A DNA stretch of 45,259 nt from Acidimicrobiales bacterium AG-414-N20 (GCA_003214465.1 QCLO01000012.1:1-45259); one strand, 5' to 3'; positions 34,524 through 43,414 are shown, counted from the first letter of the stretch. The notes: generated by a model from the letters alone, not told the origin. Program-made: numbers and translations.

Positions 34524-37103
34524 TTAGTTTTTTGAAAGCAATTTCATTATTTCTCTTGCAACCATAGGGGCAGCATTTTGATTTTGACCAGTCACAAGAG
34601 TGCCATCTACTTCCCAATGATTTGCTAATGGATCACGAAAACGGTGAGAGCATTTGAAATCTGCACCTAGTTTTCTTAACTCAGTTTCAGGATGATGCGG
34701 AGTTGCATCAATTCCCAACTCCAAAACTTGTTTATTGGTTACGCCGGTTATACGTCTTCCTTCAACTAGAGGACGACCCTGTGGGTTCGAAGCGCGTAAG
34801 AAACCAAGTGGTCCATGACATACACCACCAAGGATCGTTCCTTTTATATTGGCTTCTGTGACCTTTTGTCCAACTATGTCAGAAAAACCTAAATCAAAAC
34901 TTGCTCCCCAACCGCCAGCAAAATAAATAACGTCATAAATTTCAACATCTATGTCAGACATTGAAATTGAATTAAGAATTTTTTCTTTTAAAAGATCATC
35001 GAGTAAAAAACGATCATCATGACGTGATCGAATAACAGACCTCATCGACATGGGGTCGATTGCAATTGGTCCACCTAACGGGCTTGCTATATCGACTTCA
35101 ATGCCGGCATCAGTAAACAGATAGTAAGGAACAGTCATTTCGGAGGAAAAAACACCAGTAGGTTTTGCAACATCGAGCCATGAATGGTTAGTGCCAACAA
35201 TCAACGCTCGAAAATTATCTAATTCATATTCAAAAGGTTCTAAGTCTTCGGGGTGAAGACCTACTTTTTGCAAAAGATTTCTCAAAACCCTTGCAGGAGG
35301 AAGAGGTTTTTTAATTAGTATTTGTTCTTTTGGCGGTCTTCGGCGTGCATAAGGCCAAGGATTGTTTCTTTCAGGTATCTGATTTGCAGATTCCTGTTTT
35401 AGAGAATTTTTTAAGAAATTTAAAACTTCTTCAAAGGCAGGATCTTTTGATTTGTTTTTTAATTCGATTGGATCAGAATCAAGGTTATAAAGCTCCCACT
35501 GGTCAGGAATAATTGAATTTCTGTGTCGTATTGCTGGTGGAGAACTAGAGGATAGGTGACGAACATCAGGATCAGACCAAGTGGAAGGATCATCAAAAGC
35601 TCTTACCAATTTCCAAATGTTTTCTCCACCTCCTTTTGCATCAGTTTCACTAACTCTTTTCACAAGACCTTCGAAATTAGATGCAACATCAGAAGGAACA
35701 CGAATTCTCATCGCTGCAGGTGGGTTATTCCCACGACCAAGGCGACGGGCAAGAACAGATGCCAGAGTATCTCCTTCAAGCACGTTGTCCCTAGTCATCA
35801 TGTAGACACCTCTTTCTAAAAAGCGATCTTCATTTTGATTTTCTATGAGAGGAGAAAGGTCATAGCCCGGGAGGGGGTGCATTTCTGTAAACGAATCGGA
35901 GAGTTTCTCAGACAATTCTTTTTCTTTAAGGCCTGCTAGACCTAGAGCAGTTGGTATTAAGTCGATATGTGATGTCGGTGCATTTGAAATAGTTTTAGAA
36001 GTAGTGGGATTGCTACCTGTTCTGACAACCTGAAAAGGCACTCGTGTAGCTTCATCGTACAAAGTAAACCATTTTTGATGAAGACCCCCATGTGCTCCTA
36101 ACAAATCCCCATGGTCAGATGTGCGGAAAATGACTGTTTCATTTAATGCATTTTCCGAAATAATTTTACGAACGCTATCAATTGGTCCATCGACTTCAAG
36201 ATGAAGTCTGTAGTAGAAATTTCGGTATTCCTGCTCATTACGCTCATAGATTTTTTTGACTCTACGGTGAGGTCCATATCCTGAAAAATAAGCGTTTTTG
36301 TAAGCTATCTGGGCAGCAGGTTTAGATTCTAAATTTTCATATCGTGTCGGAGGTTCCGGCACTTTAGGAGGATCAAGATCACATTTCTTGATTGGATTGT
36401 TTTCTTGTCTCCGCCACGCAGGGAAAAGAACTATGTCGTGTGGATTCACAAAACTTGCGACAAGAAGAAATGGACGAAGTGCTTCATCCTCACCTAACTC
36501 TCTTCGCAAATAGCGATCTTTTAACCATTTAACAAGACGTTTCGCAATTAAGTTATCGCGAATGAATCCGGAATTGCCAGCAAGCGGCGCCCCATGAGGT
36601 TCCGGACCGACCCAACCGGAAAATCCGAATTCTTCCAAAGGATTAGCTTCTAAATAAGTTTTAACATTCTCCTCAATCACCTCACCATTTTCAGTATTTG
36701 TAGGGATCGGTAATCCAGTATCAGGGTTTATCAGGTCAGCATGAGTAATATGCCATTTCCCGTCGTAATGTGTGTCATAGCCAGCTGCTTTGAACCAATG
36801 CCCTATAGTTGGAACTTCTCCAGGTCGTAGCCAACGCATACGAGAATCTGAAGCCTCTTTACCTATTCCATCTGTTTGTGTCACTCCATGGAGATCTGGA
36901 TAATGTCCGGTAAAAAGTGTTGGACGGCTAGGTACACAAGCGAGCGAACCTGTGTAATGCCGTTCGAAAGAAACTCCGTTTTGTTGAAACCAATGTCTTG
37001 CGGGCAAGGCTTCTTCACGCCATGCCTTGAGGTCACCCCCTTCATAAGGTGGCGCATTTCGCTCTTCATCAGTCATGATGATTACGACATCAGGATGATG
37101 CAT
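34524..37103 (-). CDS. Sulfatase-DJ-1/PfpI fusion protein
   Basis: An 859-aa single frame with two enzymes. Residues 1-560 are a type I sulfatase: D12/E13 metal ligands, formylglycine motif CVPSR (C56-R60), SDHGDLLGAHG (D330, H331) and a C-terminal sulfatase region ending near 570. Residues 580-630 form a proline-rich linker. Residues 630-859 are a DJ-1/PfpI (Hsp31-like class) domain: E655 in SSEMTVPYY, the nucleophile C762 in GGVCHGPLG, and TGQNQNAAPMVA near 838-849, the usual C-terminal motif. No signal peptide. ATG 37103 lies inside the SRPBCC gene (14-nt overlap) behind AGGAAAAAAT. The fusion is unusual; the substrate is unknown. Confidence 0.9.
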   Translation of the reverse strand: MHHPDVVIIMTDEERNAPPYEGGDLKAWREEALPARHWFQQNGVSFERHYTGSLACVPSRPTLFTGHYPDLHGVTQTDGIGKEASDSRMRWLRPGEVPTIGHWFKAAGYDTHYDGKWHITHADLINPDTGLPIPTNTENGEVIEENVKTYLEANPLEEFGFSGWVGPEPHGAPLAGNSGFIRDNLIAKRLVKWLKDRYLRRELGEDEALRPFLLVASFVNPHDIVLFPAWRRQENNPIKKCDLDPPKVPEPPTRYENLESKPAAQIAYKNAYFSGYGPHRRVKKIYERNEQEYRNFYYRLHLEVDGPIDSVRKIISENALNETVIFRTSDHGDLLGAHGGLHQKWFTLYDEATRVPFQVVRTGSNPTTSKTISNAPTSHIDLIPTALGLAGLKEKELSEKLSDSFTEMHPLPGYDLSPLIENQNEDRFLERGVYMMTRDNVLEGDTLASVLARRLGRGNNPPAAMRIRVPSDVASNFEGLVKRVSETDAKGGGENIWKLVRAFDDPSTWSDPDVRHLSSSSPPAIRHRNSIIPDQWELYNLDSDPIELKNKSKDPAFEEVLNFLKNSLKQESANQIPERNNPWPYARRRPPKEQILIKKPLPPARVLRNLLQKVGLHPEDLEPFEYELDNFRALIVGTNHSWLDVAKPTGVFSSEMTVPYYLFTDAGIEVDIASPLGGPIAIDPMSMRSVIRSRHDDRFLLDDLLKEKILNSISMSDIDVEIYDVIYFAGGWGASFDLGFSDIVGQKVTEANIKGTILGGVCHGPLGFLRASNPQGRPLVEGRRITGVTNKQVLELGIDATPHHPETELRKLGADFKCSHRFRDPLANHWEVDGTLVTGQNQNAAPMVAREIMKLLSKN

Positions 37104-37557
37104 ATTTTTTCCTGTTGTCAGTAAGAGTTTGTTCTACTTGATTTTTAAGCCCAGTTAACATTTTTTTGTTTAGTCGTGAAAAAAATTTACCTAATATTTG
37201 AGCTGCGATTTCAGCAGGAGGTCTAATTGGTGCGATTTGGACAGTCAACTCGACGCGCGTTTTCGAACCTTCATCAAATAATTCCCAATTGTTAGTTATT
37301 TTTTTAAAAACTGGAGGAAGACCTTCAATCTGATAAGACAATCTCACAGGTTCTTCCCAACTTGTAACGGTTTCTAAAACAACATTTGGTCCTTGTTGGA
37401 TGCGTCTGGTCGTTCCTACTCCTATCTCTTGTTCTGAGTAGAAGCATGAATGGTCAACGTTTTCAGCCCAGGTAAAAATCTGATCAAACTTTGAAAGAAC
37501 ACCCCAAATTACTTCTATGGGTGCTGAAACAATTATTGAGTTGGATTTTGTTGCCAT
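37090..37557 (-). CDS. SRPBCC/START-like (polyketide cyclase-type) protein
   Basis: 155-aa helix-grip protein of the SRPBCC superfamily (polyketide_cyc2-like). It begins IIVSAPIEVIWGVLSKFDQIFTWAEN, the usual PxxVWxVLxDF opening, has a central antiparallel sheet (GVGTTRRIQ, RLSYQIEG, WELFDEGSKTRVELTVQ) and a long C-terminal helix. Members bind hydrophobic ligands such as lipids or polyketides. It is upstream of, and overlaps by 14 nt, the sulfatase-DJ-1 gene, so both are translated from one transcript; it may carry or present the substrate. A TATAAC box lies 5 nt before its start codon. Confidence 0.82.
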   Translation of the reverse strand: MATKSNSIIVSAPIEVIWGVLSKFDQIFTWAENVDHSCFYSEQEIGVGTTRRIQQGPNVVLETVTSWEEPVRLSYQIEGLPPVFKKITNNWELFDEGSKTRVELTVQIAPIRPPAEIAAQILGKFFSRLNKKMLTGLKNQVEQTLTDNRKKYASS

Positions 37558-37594
37558 ATTTAGTTATATCTTAATTACTAACCTCAACTATTTG

Positions 37595-37668
37595 TCGGGT
37601 AGGCGGGATTTGAACCCACGACCTCCTCGTCCCGAACGAGGCGCGCTACCAAGCTGCGCCACTACCCG
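37595..37668 (-). tRNA. tRNA-Pro(CGG)
   Basis: Minus strand: acceptor CGGGTAG/CTACCCG, discriminator A, anticodon loop TTCGGGA with anticodon CGG, T-arm GTGGGTTCAAATCCCGC. CCA is not encoded, unlike in the two serine tRNAs. Confidence 0.95.
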
Positions 37669-37672
37669 AAAT

Positions 37673-38047
37673 TTAGCTGTTTATGAGTACGTCTACTTGC
37701 TGGCTCAGTGAGAGTGGATCTATTGGCTTAACAATCCATGAGTCTGCTTCGGAGCGTTCGCCCAAGAACTCATCTGCTTGTCTATCAAGAAGCATCAATA
37801 TTTTTTGACTTGGAATTCGACCAGCTCTTTGTTCAAGACGTAAATTTAAAGAAGTCGCCATCCCACCCATATTTCCTATTTGAAGATCGAGAATCACTAA
37901 TATAGGGGCAGTTTCGATAAGGGTTTTTAGTACTTTAACGCCTTCTTTAACCCTGATAATTTGATGGTTTTTACTTAAAGAAGCACTTATTTCTTGAAAA
38001 ATGTGATCTTCAGTAGTTGCAAGTAAAACATTTGTTTTTTCGGGCAT
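37673..38047 (-). CDS. Response-regulator receiver-only protein
   Basis: Single CheY-like receiver domain, 124 aa, with no output domain. Phosphoacceptor D54 is in VILDLQIGNMGG and the conserved Lys is K107 in IVKPIDP; the N-terminal acidic pair is E13-D14 in TTEDH. It therefore can be phosphorylated and act by protein-protein contact. A TACGAT box lies 6 nt before its start. It is divergent from the STAS gene, so the two could form a small partner-switching or phosphorelay module. No histidine kinase is seen in the window. Confidence 0.88.
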   Translation of the reverse strand: MPEKTNVLLATTEDHIFQEISASLSKNHQIIRVKEGVKVLKTLIETAPILVILDLQIGNMGGMATSLNLRLEQRAGRIPSQKILMLLDRQADEFLGERSEADSWIVKPIDPLSLSQQVDVLINS

Positions 38048-38053
38048 AATGCG

Positions 38054-38059
38054 ATCGTA
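38054..38059 (-). promoter_or_regulatory. -10 box of putative leaderless promoter for the receiver protein
   Basis: TACGAT on the minus strand (38059-38054), 6 nt before the ATG; a TTGAGT-like -35 lies about 15 nt upstream. Confidence 0.45.
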
Positions 38060-38153
38060 GCGTAGGAATTATGAACTCAATGTTTACTTTTGTGTTGAGT
38101 TTTGTAATCTTTATTTACGAACTTCGAAAGAAAGTTTCAAATAAGGTAAAAAA

Positions 38154-38501
38154 ATGCTCGAGATCACTGTTGAAAGAAACGAAAATTATGTGTTGTGTAG
38201 ACCCACTGGAGAACTTGACGCATATACCGTCGCTCAATTTCGCGAAGCACTAATGGAATTGGCTGAAGAAAAATTTGTCTTGGTTGATTTATCTGATGTT
38301 CCTTTTATGGATTCGGCCGGACTAGGAGCTTTAATCGGAGGTATAAGAAGGGCTAGAGATAATGATGGAGATGTTTCAGTTGCGTGTAATCGACCCGCAT
38401 TGGTGAGGCTTCTTCATACGACGGGTTTTGACAGAATAGTTCCGGTTCGTGAAACAGTAGAGGAAGCAGTTTTAGCTCTAAATGATCCAGAAGCAATTTA
38501 G
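38154..38501 (+). CDS. STAS-domain anti-sigma factor antagonist (SpoIIAA/RsbV-like)
   Basis: 115 aa single STAS domain. The phosphorylatable serine is S54 in FMDSAGLGAL, the signature of SpoIIAA/RsbV anti-anti-sigma proteins, and the first strand reads GELDAYTVAQFREAL as in that family. Phosphorylation by an anti-sigma kinase would switch binding. Start ATG 38154 follows AAGG. No partner kinase or sigma gene is nearby in the window. The receiver gene is divergent and the NfeD-like gene is 30 nt downstream; this context suggests envelope-related regulation, but that is inference. Confidence 0.88.
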   Translation: MLEITVERNENYVLCRPTGELDAYTVAQFREALMELAEEKFVLVDLSDVPFMDSAGLGALIGGIRRARDNDGDVSVACNRPALVRLLHTTGFDRIVPVRETVEEAVLALNDPEAI

Positions 38502-38531
38502 TTACTTTTATTTATTACGCTGCTATAAAAG

Positions 38532-39815
38532 ATGACAAATGTAAAAAATTCAAAAAGAGTGTTTTTTCTATTTTCTTTACTCGTCATACCCATTTTATTT
38601 TCTTCTAGTGCTCGCGCGGAATCAAAATCAATTTCAACAGATGCATCCAAAGGTGTGGTTGTGGTAGAGGCATCAGGTTTGCTGGATCCCGTGATGGTGA
38701 GAATGATGGAAGAGACACTTACGGAAGTTGACTCGGAGGCAACTGTTGCTCTAGTTTTTCAAATTAATATTTCTGGAAGTGTTGTCGAAAATGACAAAAT
38801 TATTTCATTAGGTAAATCAATTAGTTCTTCACCTACACCAATTTCGTTTTGGGTTGGTCCTTCAGGGGCACGAGCAAAAGGTCCAATAGTTGAGTTGGCC
38901 TTAATCAGTGGTGATATAGGGATTTCGCCAGGATCAAAAATTGGAAAAATTGGTCAGAGTAATTTTCCAGTTAATAGTTTCGGGGTGGATCAGAATTTTG
39001 AGCTAGAAGAAAAAACCCTTAATTATGAAGAAGCTGTAGAAAAAGGGATTGCTAGAAGTTCACCGGTTCTATTAGAACATCTTGTCGGTCTAGAAGGTTT
39101 TGAAGTTGTTTCGGATATTGATTCGGGAGAAATCAAACCTCTAACTCAGACTCGATTCGAAGAAATGAACCCTCCCGATCAGTTTTTTCATAGCGTAGGA
39201 AGTCCGGCTATCACTTATTTACTTTTTTTAGCTGGTATGGGTCTTCTTGTTTTTGAACTTTATACAGCGGGAGTGGGTATAGCCGGGGTACTGGGTGCTT
39301 TATGCCTTTTGCTGGGTTTCTACGGACTAGCTGTTCTTCCGTCTAATCCATGGGGTATAGCATTATTGATCTTTTCAATGTTTAGTTTTGCTATAGATGT
39401 TCAAACGGGAGTACCCAGATTCTGGAGTCTTATAGCAACTATAAGTTTGATAGCCGGATCGCTTTTATTGTTTGATGGACTTTCTCTTTCTTGGCTGACT
39501 TTGCTATTTGGTATTTTGTTAACTGTGACCTGCATGTCGGCTGGTATGCCTGCGATGATTCGCACGCGTTTTGCAACACCCACTATCGGCCGTGAGTGGA
39601 TTGTTGGTGAACTTGGAAAAGCTATTGAAGAAATAAATCCGAATGGGACTGTTGAAGTTAAAGGAGCAATCTGGAAAGCTCAAACAAATCGAGCAACTCC
39701 CATAAAAGTTAATGACGAAATTAGAGTTTCAGCTGTAGATGGATTTTGGCTAGATGTGGAACCTTTAGAGGGAGCGGCGCGTGATTACAGAGAACGTAAG
39801 GGGAGTAAAGACTAA
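38532..39815 (+). CDS. NfeD-like membrane protein with degenerate ClpP-like domain
   Basis: 427 aa. Signal peptide (about residues 1-29, VFFLFSLLVIPILFSS...ARA), then a ClpP/SDH-like soluble domain to about residue 200, several transmembrane segments (about 222-350) and a C-terminal OB-fold NfeD domain. In active NfeD1b-type proteases a serine follows GARA; here the sequence is GARAKGPIVEL, so the serine is missing and the protein is probably a scaffold rather than a protease. NfeD proteins usually pair with a stomatin/SPFH gene; none is seen nearby. It converges with selB. Confidence 0.82.
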   Translation: MTNVKNSKRVFFLFSLLVIPILFSSSARAESKSISTDASKGVVVVEASGLLDPVMVRMMEETLTEVDSEATVALVFQINISGSVVENDKIISLGKSISSSPTPISFWVGPSGARAKGPIVELALISGDIGISPGSKIGKIGQSNFPVNSFGVDQNFELEEKTLNYEEAVEKGIARSSPVLLEHLVGLEGFEVVSDIDSGEIKPLTQTRFEEMNPPDQFFHSVGSPAITYLLFLAGMGLLVFELYTAGVGIAGVLGALCLLLGFYGLAVLPSNPWGIALLIFSMFSFAIDVQTGVPRFWSLIATISLIAGSLLLFDGLSLSWLTLLFGILLTVTCMSAGMPAMIRTRFATPTIGREWIVGELGKAIEEINPNGTVEVKGAIWKAQTNRATPIKVNDEIRVSAVDGFWLDVEPLEGAARDYRERKGSKD

Positions 39816-39841
39816 TAATTTAATGGTAAGTAAATTATTTT

Positions 39842-41566
39842 TTAACTTTCAAATTTAGGGAGTCGAGGTCCGGCAATCCGAACATTATCTCGTCTACGCG
39901 TAATCCCGTTCCCATCGAGATGATTTAACAGAGGCATTGCATGTTTTCTAGTATTACCAGCGGCCTCTCTAAATTCTGAAACTGTAAACCCTTCTGGTTT
40001 AATAGAAAGAAGTTCAGAAGCGAGTAAAGAAGCTGCTTCAATAGCATTAGAGGAAAAAAAGACCCCACCTTCTTCAATAACAATTCCTTTATGAACTAAT
40101 TCTCTGAGCTCAGAACGGTCTATTCCTTCAGGATCAGGTGGTGCGAATAGTGAATCTTGCAGTTCTTCAACAAAAGGATGGTTGGAAGTTTGATTTTCAT
40201 ATATAGAAAGCTTTAATCTTCCATTATCTACGATCATGTCTTTCAACAAAGAAATAGTGGCTCTTTGATGTTCATTTAAGGAAGACAATTCAATTCCTGT
40301 AGGTCCGGCAGATTTGACTTTTTCTTTGACGGTTTCAATTGTCATCTGAAGAATTAATGGATCGACAACCCAGTTATCTATATTGGGTTCAATATTTTTG
40401 CCTGTAAGTAGTTTTAACTCTTCTGTATTAATCCAGCCTCTTTCTTTAACGATTCGCTCTATTGAACGATCAGGTTTTGCTTTTGAAGCTTTTTCTTGAG
40501 GGTCTACATCGAGGACTTCACCTCCTCCAATAGTTTCGTCACGTCCACTTTCTCGCAAAATAAATCTGTCACCAGGTAATAAAGGAAGTGATTCTGGTAG
40601 GAACATTCTTATTGACTCTTTTCCTCCAGGTAATATTGAGTTAGGGCCAAGAACTCTCAACTTAACTGGGTATTCTCCTGATCCGAAATAAGCGATAAAA
40701 GCACCCTTGCGCGATACATTGTGATCAATTTCTTCTAGTACTTGAAGAGAAGCATCTAACATTTTTGTTAAGTGCCATTGTCCTGATCTGATAATTACAT
40801 TTCCTCTAGAAATTTCTCCGTGTGAAACTCCTGTGATATTTAAAGCACAGCGACTACCTGGTGAAATCTTATTTTGTTCAAGATGGTGGGCTTGGATTCC
40901 TCTAACTCTAATTTTTTCTTTTAAAGGCCAAATTTCTAGATCATCGTCGATTTCTAAACTTCCTCCCGTCAAAGTCCCTGTCACAACTGTCCCAGTTCCT
41001 TTTATCGAAAAAGAGCGGTCTATCCAAAGCCTTGGCCTCTGAACATCATCTGGGTCAGGCGTATCTTTTAAAAGTTCTGAAATTTCTTTTAACAATAAGT
41101 CCACTCCACTGCCATCTAACGAGTTTGTTTTAACTAATGGAGCGTTTTCTAGAAAGGTTCCTTTAACTTTTTCTTCAACTTCTAACAATGTGACTTCAGT
41201 AAGGTCATTGTCAGCTTGATCGACTTTTGTTATGACGATTATCCCATTTTTAAATCCAAGTAATTCCAATATTCGAAGATGCTCTTCAGATTGAGGCTTC
41301 CAACCCTCTGTGGCCGCAACTACAAATAGGCATGTTTGAACACTTCCTACACCAGCCAACATATTTTTTAGAAAACGAACATGACCGGGTACATCTACAA
41401 TTGACAAAACAGTTCCAGATGGCAAAGTTGTCGAAGCGAAACCTAAATCAATAGTTAAACCACGAGTTTGTTCTTCAATAAATCGATCTGGATCTGATCC
41501 AGTTAAAGACTTAACTAGAGTTGATTTTCCATGATCAACATGCCCTGCTGTAGCTATTATTCGCAT
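39842..41566 (-). CDS. selB: Selenocysteine-specific translation elongation factor SelB
   Basis: GTPase that delivers Sec-tRNA to UGA codons near a SECIS hairpin. It is 574 aa: G1 GHVDHGKS (8-15), G2 RGLTIDLGF, G3 DVPGH (59-63), G4 TKVD (114-117), beta-barrel domains, then C-terminal winged-helix repeats that bind the SECIS. The pattern RGLTIDLGFA is typical of SelB rather than EF-Tu. It begins 18 nt after selA on the same strand. It implies that selenoproteins and selC/selD exist elsewhere in this genome. Confidence 0.95.
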   Translation of the reverse strand: MRIIATAGHVDHGKSTLVKSLTGSDPDRFIEEQTRGLTIDLGFASTTLPSGTVLSIVDVPGHVRFLKNMLAGVGSVQTCLFVVAATEGWKPQSEEHLRILELLGFKNGIIVITKVDQADNDLTEVTLLEVEEKVKGTFLENAPLVKTNSLDGSGVDLLLKEISELLKDTPDPDDVQRPRLWIDRSFSIKGTGTVVTGTLTGGSLEIDDDLEIWPLKEKIRVRGIQAHHLEQNKISPGSRCALNITGVSHGEISRGNVIIRSGQWHLTKMLDASLQVLEEIDHNVSRKGAFIAYFGSGEYPVKLRVLGPNSILPGGKESIRMFLPESLPLLPGDRFILRESGRDETIGGGEVLDVDPQEKASKAKPDRSIERIVKERGWINTEELKLLTGKNIEPNIDNWVVDPLILQMTIETVKEKVKSAGPTGIELSSLNEHQRATISLLKDMIVDNGRLKLSIYENQTSNHPFVEELQDSLFAPPDPEGIDRSELRELVHKGIVIEEGGVFFSSNAIEAASLLASELLSIKPEGFTVSEFREAAGNTRKHAMPLLNHLDGNGITRRRDNVRIAGPRLPKFES

Positions 41567-41584
41567 GATTAAAACAGAAAATTC

Positions 41585-42874
41585 CTATTGAATTTTCTTG
41601 ACCGCATTATCGATAAAAACGTCATCACTTGGGTGTACTGTCATTAAATCTATGAAGGTTTGATCGTTATCTACTCGGCAGATAATGGGTGGATTTTGTT
41701 GTCTAAAAAACTCAACATGGTCACCTGTGAGTTTCAAACCGGCAGAAGGTATTTCAACTCCTGGTAAGGTTCCGCCACCCGGAGTCGCAGAAGTTTCAGT
41801 TGCACATTTTTTACTTATTTTATTTGCTCTTATTTTTAGTTCATCCACGGTAGAAGTTGCCATTTTCCAAAAAGGTATTGAAGAAGCTCTGCGTTCTAGA
41901 TAAGAGATAGTGACATCCTGAAGTGCCGACAGCGTAAGGCTTCCGGGTCGAACAACTCTAGCCATAGGGTGTTTCGCACAGAGTTCGACCAGTTCTGCTT
42001 TGCCAGCGATTATGCCTGCTTGAGGACCTCCGAATAGTTTGTCACCCGAAAATGTGACGATTTCTGCACCTGATTCAAGACTTTGCTTTGCGGCTGGTTC
42101 ATCAATTAGCCATTTAGGAGGACCGTTTTCTAACCAAGGGCAGGCAGAATCAATTAAACCTGATCCAATATCGGCAACAAGAGGGACTCCTAAGCCGGTC
42201 ATTTCAGAGATTTCAGTTGTCTCTGTGAAACCGACGATTCGATAGTTTGACTGATGAACTTTTAAAACCAAAGAAACATCATTTTTAGTGATTGCTTTTT
42301 CGAAATCTTTACGGCGTGTTCGATTTGTCGTACCTACTTCAATTAAGTGAGCCCCTGACTGTTCAATAATTTCGGGGATTCGGAAGCCCCCGCCTATTTC
42401 GACTAGTTCACTTCTTGAAATTGCAACTCCTCGTTCTTCAGCAAGGGCTGCAATTACTAAAAGAACTGCTGAAGCACAGTTGTTTACAACCAGTGCTGAT
42501 TCGGCTCCACAAGCACGGGCAATTAGCTTTGAGGACCTATCTTGTCTTGAACCGCGTTCTCCTGTTTCTAAATCTAACTCAAGATTAGAGAACCTAAAAT
42601 TTTGATTCTGTGATTCAATTTTTATTGGAGAGCGACCCATATTTGTATGTAAAAGGACCCCTGTTGCATTGATTACGTCAGTTAAAAGTGTTCTAGAAAT
42701 AATTTCACCAATTTTTCGAGCTTCTTCTACTACATCATTCCCATTTGCGTTATTCACTGCTTCACGTGCTGCATCTACTAGTAGTGGATGAGGAAGATCT
42801 AGATCTGAGATAGCCCGCGCTATTTGATCTATTGAAGGGGGTCTATTTGAAGGTGTTGAGGGTTTTTTCGACAT
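41585..42874 (-). CDS. selA: L-seryl-tRNA(Sec) selenium transferase SelA
   Basis: PLP enzyme that converts Ser-tRNA(Sec) to Sec-tRNA(Sec) with selenophosphate. From ATG 42874 it is 429 aa with the N-terminal SIDQIARAI stretch that matches the family's PAIDRLL, the NATGVLLHTNMGRSP block (69-82), and the PLP lysine in SGDKLFGGPQAG (K279). The frame is open to an ATG at 42931, but that would leave only 6 nt to the divergent fxsA start; the shorter form fits the family length and gives promoter space. It is followed by selB after 18 nt. Confidence 0.93.
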   Translation of the reverse strand: MSKKPSTPSNRPPSIDQIARAISDLDLPHPLLVDAAREAVNNANGNDVVEEARKIGEIISRTLLTDVINATGVLLHTNMGRSPIKIESQNQNFRFSNLELDLETGERGSRQDRSSKLIARACGAESALVVNNCASAVLLVIAALAEERGVAISRSELVEIGGGFRIPEIIEQSGAHLIEVGTTNRTRRKDFEKAITKNDVSLVLKVHQSNYRIVGFTETTEISEMTGLGVPLVADIGSGLIDSACPWLENGPPKWLIDEPAAKQSLESGAEIVTFSGDKLFGGPQAGIIAGKAELVELCAKHPMARVVRPGSLTLSALQDVTISYLERRASSIPFWKMATSTVDELKIRANKISKKCATETSATPGGGTLPGVEIPSAGLKLTGDHVEFFRQQNPPIICRVDNDQTFIDLMTVHPSDDVFIDNAVKKIQ

Positions 42875-42925
42875 TTTATTTATTTGGAAAGAAACTATTT
42901 TTCTACTTCTAAGGTTACGAAGACG

Positions 42926-42937
42926 TAGCATAAATTT
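42926..42937 (+). promoter_or_regulatory. -10 box of putative leaderless fxsA promoter
   Basis: TAGCAT at 42926-42931 followed by 6 nt (AAATTT) and ATG 42938. The box overlaps the alternative selA start, and CATAAATTTATG (42929-42940) is a perfect 12-bp palindrome spanning both. Confidence 0.45.
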
Positions 42938-43414
42938 ATGTTGTTATTACTATTTGCAGCTTTTTTGATAGTGCCTGCTATTGAGTTATATCTAATCATT
43001 GAAGTTTCTCATCAAGTTGGCTTTGGAAACACCTTAATTGCTCTTGTATTTATCAGCGTTATTGGTGCTTGGATGGTCAAGCGAGAGGGACTACAAATAA
43101 TTAGAAAAACTCAAATTGAACTAGCAAATGGTCAACTTCCCGGTAAACAAATAGTTGAAGGTTTGCTTATTCTTTTAGCTGGTGTTTTAATGCTCACTCC
43201 GGGATTTGCAACTGATGCAATTGGTTTACTTTTACTTTTTCCTTTGACGCGGATTATGTTGCGGTCTTTTTTGACTCGTCGATTCGTAAAGAAATTAAAG
43301 ACAGGCCAAGCTTTTTTATGGGGATCTAAAAATAATGAAAGTCAAAGAGTTGTAGATGTTGAGTGGGATGTATCGGATACAAATAAACGGAATAAAAAAG
43401 AGCTAGAAGAGTAA
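42938..43414 (+). CDS. fxsA: FxsA-family membrane protein
   Basis: FxsA/UPF0716-type membrane protein, 158 aa. Four hydrophobic stretches and the family opening LIVPAIELYLIIEVSHQVGF, then the amphipathic loop AWMVKREGLQIIRKTQ and the MLTPGFATDAIGLLLL segment. In E. coli the homologue affects sensitivity to phage exclusion by F; in most bacteria the function is unknown. The basic, soluble C-terminus (about residues 110-158) includes RRFVKKLKTGQ. It is divergent from selA and runs towards the P450 gene. Confidence 0.9.
   Translation: MLLLLFAAFLIVPAIELYLIIEVSHQVGFGNTLIALVFISVIGAWMVKREGLQIIRKTQIELANGQLPGKQIVEGLLILLAGVLMLTPGFATDAIGLLLLFPLTRIMLRSFLTRRFVKKLKTGQAFLWGSKNNESQRVVDVEWDVSDTNKRNKKELEE

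Noticed and set aside
37517-37711. An open frame on the + strand containing RRDLNPRPPRPE
   Set aside because: It is the complement of tRNA-Pro(CGG) and part of the SRPBCC gene; a typical spurious ORF.
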